Of a stretch of 11,517 nucleotides of DNA, positions 7,108 to 11,517 are shown one piece after another. The DNA lies in contig DLVS01000109.1 in assembly GCA_003445095.1 (NCBI GenBank), forward strand, positions 1-11,517, given 5' to 3'. The position numbers and the translations under genes were made by a program. The DNA is from Verrucomicrobiales bacterium. GTDB taxonomy: Bacteria > Verrucomicrobiota > Verrucomicrobiia > Limisphaerales > UBA9464. Under the pieces are notes generated by a model. That model ran no database searches. It had not been told where the DNA came from and worked only from the letters and a program-made list of their open reading frames with translations. Each line of letters begins with the position of its first letter. Position 1 is the first letter of the stretch.

Positions 7108-7680
7108 ATGAATCACTCGACAAAATCCGAAACAATGAATCTTCTCCCGCAGCATCCCAAATTCACCTCCAAAGCTATCGCAGCCGCCCTCGTTTTCTCG
7201 GTTGCGCCGTGTGCGATTTACGCGGTTTCCATCACCGACTTTGTCGATACGCCTCACACCCTGAGTTTCAAGTTTTCGGGAGACGGGTTCGGAGATTTCA
7301 TCAATCTCTCGTTGCCGATGTTGACGTATTGGGACGGGGCCTCCGAAGGACATGCCCAGGACCCTAGGACAGCCACTTATGGTTTTGGATTCGACGGCTT
7401 CAGGCACTTACCCGATGGTACAGGAGCAGTTTTGGGTGGTAACGCGATTCCCTACGGAACAACGCTGTCGGACACTCAAACCTACCCACATGGCACCGCG
7501 CTAGATACCTACACACTCTCCATCACTGTACAGAATAACGGTTCTGGTTTGTGGGGTGAATTCTCTGGCTCGTTTTCGGCAGTCCACCCCTCAACACAAG
7601 TTCCGGACACCGGCGCTACGGGAGTGTTGGCCGGTTTGGGTATCTTGGGGCTAGCAGGACTTCGAAAGCTGCGTTCCTAG
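7108..7680 (+). CDS. Small secreted protein with VPDTG-type PEP-CTERM sorting signal
   Basis: This 190-residue protein has a signal peptide (hydrophobic stretch about residues 23-39, likely cleavage after AIYA) and, at its end, VPDTG (165-169), a glycine/leucine-rich helix (about 171-184) and a basic tail RKLRS. That three-part tail is the arrangement of PEP-CTERM/VPDSG-CTERM substrates, which exosortase-like transpeptidases anchor or process at the cell surface. Here VPDTG stands in for VPDSG. The body (40-160) is rich in Gly, Thr, Ser and aromatic residues and looks like an all-beta extracellular fold; I do not recognise a domain. No exosortase gene is in the window, as is usual for these substrates, which are scattered. 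The start could equally be ATG 7135, which leaves a shorter signal peptide (MNLLPQHPKFTSK...). No Shine-Dalgarno sequence precedes either. Confidence 0.85.
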   Translation: MNHSTKSETMNLLPQHPKFTSKAIAAALVFSVAPCAIYAVSITDFVDTPHTLSFKFSGDGFGDFINLSLPMLTYWDGASEGHAQDPRTATYGFGFDGFRHLPDGTGAVLGGNAIPYGTTLSDTQTYPHGTALDTYTLSITVQNNGSGLWGEFSGSFSAVHPSTQVPDTGATGVLAGLGILGLAGLRKLRS

Positions 7681-7841
7681 TCCGTCGCGCTGGCGAGATT
7701 TGGGAACAACAACAAACGCTGACGTCTTCAGCAGGAGAATCACGAAACGTTCACCGATATTTGCTCCGCCACCTTCGCCACGGCAGTCGGGAATACTTCA
7801 GAGGTCTGATCCTTCTCATCCAGCTAAATGACAAACACCAC

Positions 7842-7900
7842 GTGGCCTCGTAAACACTCCGGATCGAGCCATCGATCCGGCTTACTCGGAGGTGGCCTCG
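7842..7900. repeat. Nine-base direct repeat flanking the alpha-2-macroglobulin stop
   Basis: GTGGCCTCG occurs at 7842-7850 and again at 7892-7900, exactly 50 bases apart; both are followed after five or six bases by CTCC. One copy is in the last codons of the minus-strand gene and the other beyond its terminator-like hairpin. It may be the trace of a small tandem duplication of the gene's 3' end, or chance. Confidence 0.25.
7859..7880 (-). terminator. Hairpin directly after the alpha-2-macroglobulin stop
   Basis: CCGGATCGA (7859-7867) and TCGATCCGG (7872-7880) form a perfect nine-base-pair stem with a four-base loop (GCCA on the plus strand). The stem begins one base after the TAA stop (7884-7882) of the minus-strand gene, the position of a terminator or 3' stabilising hairpin. 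On the minus strand the sequence after it is AGTGTTTACG, with only three T residues together, so an intrinsic terminator would be weak; it could also serve the plus-strand gene ending at 7680. Confidence 0.45.
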
Positions 7901-10900
7901 CGAATCTCCAGGGTTCGGCCGACCGAGTTCCCGCGAATCTCCGGCGCATACATCGCTTCGCCTACGGCCGGCAAGGCGGCGAATTGGCCGGGGGTTTCGG
8001 CTCGGTAGGGAATCAGGATTTCCCAGACTCCGGCGGGCAAGCGACCGGCGAAGATCGCGGCCCGACGATCCCGCCACTCCACGTACAACCCCTCGCTACG
8101 ACCCGTTCGATCCTCGTCCAGCAGTGAGGCGTTGGCCGTTGACTGAAGCCTTCGCGCGGCTTCCGCTTTTACTTCTTGCGCACTCAAACTGTAGCCGCTT
8201 TGTACGGACAGTGCTTCGAGCCCGGCCGGTTTGAGATCTTCCACGAGGACGTACTCCAGGTCGTTCTTGGTCTCGAGGATGACGCGCGCTTCGAGGCGGT
8301 CTCCGCTGGCAATGCTCTCGCTGCCTCGCAACGGAGCTCGTTCGTCGATCACCCCGTCCAAGAGAGTCGGCACCGGCACCAGACGGAAATACTCGCGTCG
8401 AACGAAGAGGTCAGTGGCCGCCGGAGGAATTGGGTTTTCTTGGTTGAAGAATTTCGCCTCCACCGAGAAGTACATCGGCGCCATACCACTGCGGTGAAGC
8501 AGAGTGACTGTGTTCGTTCCGGCGACCAGTGCGCTCTCGGGGACGCCGAGCTGAAACGGGGCGGACAACGCATCACCGGGTTTCACAGAGTGAGTCGCGA
8601 GCGAACGGCCGTTGACTTGCACCTCGAAAGTGAACTCACCCTTGAGCTCATCGCTCGTGCGCAAATAGTCAGTCAAGGCGAGCAGCGTGATTGCCGTGGC
8701 GCGGGTGTTGCTCCACGAAGCACCGCGACGGTTCTTGAGCAGCCAGGTGACCGCGGGAGAAATCGATGGGCTTTGAGGTGACGCTGCCAGTAACGCCCGC
8801 ACGACGAAAGCCGTGGATTCAACGCCGTTGTCGCTCCAACGCCACGTGGCATCGGTGCGTCCCCAATGGGCAGTCGCTTGCGTCGAAGCCCCGGGGAGTG
8901 CTCCGCCGTAAAGAACCGAAGAATCGGGAGCATCGTCACGGACCGCACTCGCACTCAAAGCGTCGGCCAGGGTTTGCGCCGATTCTGTTAGACCGAATCG
9001 TTGCGCGGCCAATGCCAAAAGCGCTTGGGAATAGGCGCTGAGATCCGCTCGACGGGAGAAGGCCCGATCGAAGGCGCGGCGTTCTAAGTCGCGAATCGCC
9101 GGCCGACCAGGTTGGGTTCGCCCGGAGGCCAGCGCGTGCAACGCCCAGGCGGCTTGGTCGGGCGCTGAATCGAAGGTCGCCAGGTGTTCCACCAACCAAC
9201 GGTCCGCGCGATCCAAGCGTTCTGCTTCGACCACTACTCCCGCGGCTTGAGCGACTCTCAAGCCCCACAAAACGTAGGCGGTCATCCAAGCATCATCCGG
9301 TCCCTCCGCCCACCAGCCCCACGCGCCGTTGCCGTGTTGAAAGCTGTACAGCCGCTGCAAGCCGGCGGCCACCATGTCGTCGAGTTTAAGTAAATCCTTC
9401 TTCGCTCCCAAACGTGGCGAAACCTGGCCCGCGGCGTTGGTAGCAATTCCTCCGAAGGTGCGGGCCATGACGGTTTCTGCGTCGAGTCCAAGATCGCGCA
9501 AAGTCTTTCGAACCACCACCGCCGGCAAAAAGCGACTCAACGTTTGCTCGGTGCAGCCATACGGATAATCGGCCAAGTACGGAAGTGCATCGAGCATCGC
9601 GACCGCCAAGCTCGGCGTGACGGTCACCGTGAAGTCGGTTGGGCCGACGCGTCGCTCGGGAAGCGCGAGCTTGATGGTCACGTCGGTCGTCGCCTTGCCT
9701 GACCGCGCGACCCGTTGTTCGAGGCCGTACTCGACCACGGGGAGGCGGCGTTCCATGGCATCCGATAAGGTCGGCGACTTGGCGACCACAGTGAACTTCG
9801 CTTCGCCGGACTGCTCGGCTCGGACTTGCCAATCGACGCGCGCTTCCCCACCGGCCGGAACGGTCACTGATTCCGCGGGCCCGGTGTTGACCTGTCCTTG
9901 CTTGACGATCCCAGCGATGACGACTCCTTGGGCCGCGAGTGTCGGTGTGACCGTTAAGGGCGATTCGGTATTGTTGTTAAGGTTGGCAGAAATGATCGCG
10001 GTATCGCCGGTGGTCAGGAAACGCGGAGTCTGCAAGCGGACCGTGAGCGGTAAACGAGTCGCGACGCTGTTGGTGCCCAGTCCAACCTGGTTACCCGACG
10101 TGCACGCCACGCCGCGCGCTTGCCAGCGAGTGGTCGAATCGGGATACCGAAACGAGACCGAGCCTTTCCCATCCTTATCCGTGACCACGTTCGGCTTCCA
10201 AAATGCCGTGGCGCGGAAATCTTGGCGAACAGCGACAGGTTCCGGTTGCAGACTGCCCGTAATCACAACCCGCCCTGGCATGGCGGCCGGCATAAGCCCG
10301 AACCGTTGCCCGAGCGCAGGACTCTCCGCGAGCGACAGTGAGTCCATGGCGACTTTCGGCGCGGCCGCGTTGAACATCAATCTTTCCGAAATTTCAACCC
10401 CGCCCACTCCAGCGGATAGCCCGCTTGCTCCGCGAATCTCCGGTTCGTCTCTGTCCCGCACAGAACCGTCGGCGGCGCGGTAAAATCTTCGATAAACTCC
10501 TGTGTCAAAGCTCGACCCAAGACTCGGGCTAGACCACCGGCGGTCCCCGAAGAAAAACTGACGTGGGTCTGGGGCAAGAGTGTTCTGAATATAGAAAACA
10601 CTTTCGTCCACCAAGGATACGGCAACTTCCGCGGCCACGGGCTCTCCTGTCCAATCTCGCGTGGTCACATTCAGACTGCCGTCGCTGCCTGGACGATGCT
10701 CAGCCTGGTCTGGCGTGATTTCCACGGTCAGAAAGTTCTTCACCGGCGGCACGACGACAGACTTGGAATCCCGCCACAACTTCCGGTCCGTCACGCTCGC
10801 TGCCTGCAGGAAGCAGTTCGGCACCATCCGCTCGACGACGTCGAGTTGCACCAAACGCGTTGTGCCCATCATCTGGAACACTTGCTGCCCGACCAACCCG

Positions 10901-11517
10901 TCCGCGTCCACTGAGAGCCAGACCCATTGTCCCGGGTTGGAAGTGACCACCATGACGGGAGCCTTTTCGCCGACACGAAAACTCTCGCGATCCACCACGA
11001 TCTCCAACCCCTCCGTCCGGTATCCGAGTTCAGCGGCGCCGGTGGTCGCCCAAACAGCACATTCGGCTCGGATGCGATTGGTCACCGATTGCCGCGATCC
11101 GGCCAAGGCCCAGACGTCCGGACTTTCCCACGCGATCCGGAAGTAACCGTCCTTCGCCGGAGTGAATTTCAGTTCGCCGATTCCATTGGTGCCGGTTGCT
11201 ACCTGATGGGTGGAAACGGCGTCCGACCGATAGCCTCTCGATTCGAGCGTCCATTCCTTCATTCCTAGGTCCACGGCCGGTGGCCACACTGGGGATGCTT
11301 CGCGCCGGCGCTTCAGTTCGTCGCCCGAGATTTCGCGCCCGACGCTATCTCGCCAAACCTCCCACCAGTATTCGCGGGTAATCTTCACTTCACCGGTAAC
11401 GGACACCGGAAGTTGGTTTGCATCTTCGGCTCGGAACTCGATCCGAACGGAGTCGCCAGGGCGTGGTAAGCGATTCGACGGGTTGGCGCGGACCGCGTAG
11501 CCATCGACCGTGGCGCG
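7882..11517 (-). CDS. Alpha-2-macroglobulin family protein with thioester, 5' end cut by the window
   Basis: The frame is open to the right edge, giving 1211 residues of the C-terminal part; a GTG at 11406 is an internal codon, not a start. Bacterial alpha-2-macroglobulins are periplasmic or membrane-anchored protease traps: cleavage of a bait region exposes a thioester that links to the attacker. Counting from the first whole codon, residues 1-355 are beta-sandwich macroglobulin domains. Residues about 357-429 are low-complexity and fit a bait region. The A2M signature domain starts near 430 (VRQDFRATAFWKPNVVTDKDG...PDSTTRW). The thioester motif is YGCTEQ, with Cys655 and Gln658 (codons at 9555-9544). 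The helical thioester domain follows, with GAWGWW near 730, and the last 200 residues are the MG10/receptor-like domain ending RAETPGQFAALP...MYAPEI. No pbpC, its frequent partner elsewhere, is seen downstream. Signal peptide and first MG domains are outside. Confidence 0.96.
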   Translation of the reverse strand, partial: RATVDGYAVRANPSNRLPRPGDSVRIEFRAEDANQLPVSVTGEVKITREYWWEVWRDSVGREISGDELKRRREASPVWPPAVDLGMKEWTLESRGYRSDAVSTHQVATGTNGIGELKFTPAKDGYFRIAWESPDVWALAGSRQSVTNRIRAECAVWATTGAAELGYRTEGLEIVVDRESFRVGEKAPVMVVTSNPGQWVWLSVDADGLVGQQVFQMMGTTRLVQLDVVERMVPNCFLQAASVTDRKLWRDSKSVVVPPVKNFLTVEITPDQAEHRPGSDGSLNVTTRDWTGEPVAAEVAVSLVDESVFYIQNTLAPDPRQFFFGDRRWSSPSLGSSFDTGVYRRFYRAADGSVRDRDEPEIRGASGLSAGVGGVEISERLMFNAAAPKVAMDSLSLAESPALGQRFGLMPAAMPGRVVITGSLQPEPVAVRQDFRATAFWKPNVVTDKDGKGSVSFRYPDSTTRWQARGVACTSGNQVGLGTNSVATRLPLTVRLQTPRFLTTGDTAIISANLNNNTESPLTVTPTLAAQGVVIAGIVKQGQVNTGPAESVTVPAGGEARVDWQVRAEQSGEAKFTVVAKSPTLSDAMERRLPVVEYGLEQRVARSGKATTDVTIKLALPERRVGPTDFTVTVTPSLAVAMLDALPYLADYPYGCTEQTLSRFLPAVVVRKTLRDLGLDAETVMARTFGGIATNAAGQVSPRLGAKKDLLKLDDMVAAGLQRLYSFQHGNGAWGWWAEGPDDAWMTAYVLWGLRVAQAAGVVVEAERLDRADRWLVEHLATFDSAPDQAAWALHALASGRTQPGRPAIRDLERRAFDRAFSRRADLSAYSQALLALAAQRFGLTESAQTLADALSASAVRDDAPDSSVLYGGALPGASTQATAHWGRTDATWRWSDNGVESTAFVVRALLAASPQSPSISPAVTWLLKNRRGASWSNTRATAITLLALTDYLRTSDELKGEFTFEVQVNGRSLATHSVKPGDALSAPFQLGVPESALVAGTNTVTLLHRSGMAPMYFSVEAKFFNQENPIPPAATDLFVRREYFRLVPVPTLLDGVIDERAPLRGSESIASGDRLEARVILETKNDLEYVLVEDLKPAGLEALSVQSGYSLSAQEVKAEAARRLQSTANASLLDEDRTGRSEGLYVEWRDRRAAIFAGRLPAGVWEILIPYRAETPGQFAALPAVGEAMYAPEIRGNSVGRTLEIREATSE

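Noticed and set aside
9617..10483. Plus-strand open frame of 288 codons opposite the alpha-2-macroglobulin
   Set aside because: It lies wholly inside an unmistakable gene on the other strand and has Ser/Arg/Thr-rich composition without any motif.
1..11517. Mobile elements, CRISPR arrays, tRNA or rRNA genes, defence systems
   Set aside because: Reading both strands gave no transposase or integrase, no spaced direct repeats, no cloverleaf or rRNA-like stretches, and no nuclease or helicase defence genes.

Overview
The window is GC-rich (roughly 60% by eye) and densely coded. It reads as ordinary chromosome from a Gram-negative bacterium, most likely of the Verrucomicrobiota (PVC group). Three things point that way: a stand-alone type II pseudopilin with a [11 protein letters not shown]-terminus and a WHK-type tail, a small secreted protein ending in a VPDTG variant of the PEP-CTERM sorting signal, and a very large thioester alpha-2-macroglobulin. 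None of the eight genes has all of its surroundings outside known families, and I see no insertion sequence, integrase, tRNA, rRNA or CRISPR array.

Layout: (1) 2297 down to 1 on the minus strand is a likely operon rpe - DMT-family permease - serB, with gaps of 21 and 48 bases. It joins pentose-phosphate epimerisation, a metabolite transporter and the last step of serine synthesis; serB runs off the left edge. (2) 2298-2719 is a divergent intergenic region holding an almost perfect dyad (2615-2638), a good candidate operator. (3) 2720-5970 on the plus strand is a two-gene sugar unit: an SLC45/GPH-like MFS transporter followed closely by an exported GH13 enzyme of the cyclomaltodextrinase/neopullulanase type. 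Together they suggest periplasmic cleavage of maltodextrins or cyclodextrins and uptake of the products across the inner membrane. (4) 6077-6895 (minus) is the pseudopilin and 7108-7680 (plus) the VPDTG-CTERM protein; they are divergent across about 210 bases. (5) 7882 to the right edge (minus) is the C-terminal 1211 residues of an alpha-2-macroglobulin with bait-like region, thioester and receptor-like domain, followed one base after its stop by a strong hairpin.

A general trait: none of the seven starts inside the window has a recognisable Shine-Dalgarno sequence, so several starts (transporter, amylase, VPDTG protein) are chosen from protein features rather than from ribosome-binding sites. 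I did not find a convincingly new system; the best leads are the candidate operator in front of the maltodextrin genes, the SD-less starts, and the altered region IV of the GH13 enzyme.
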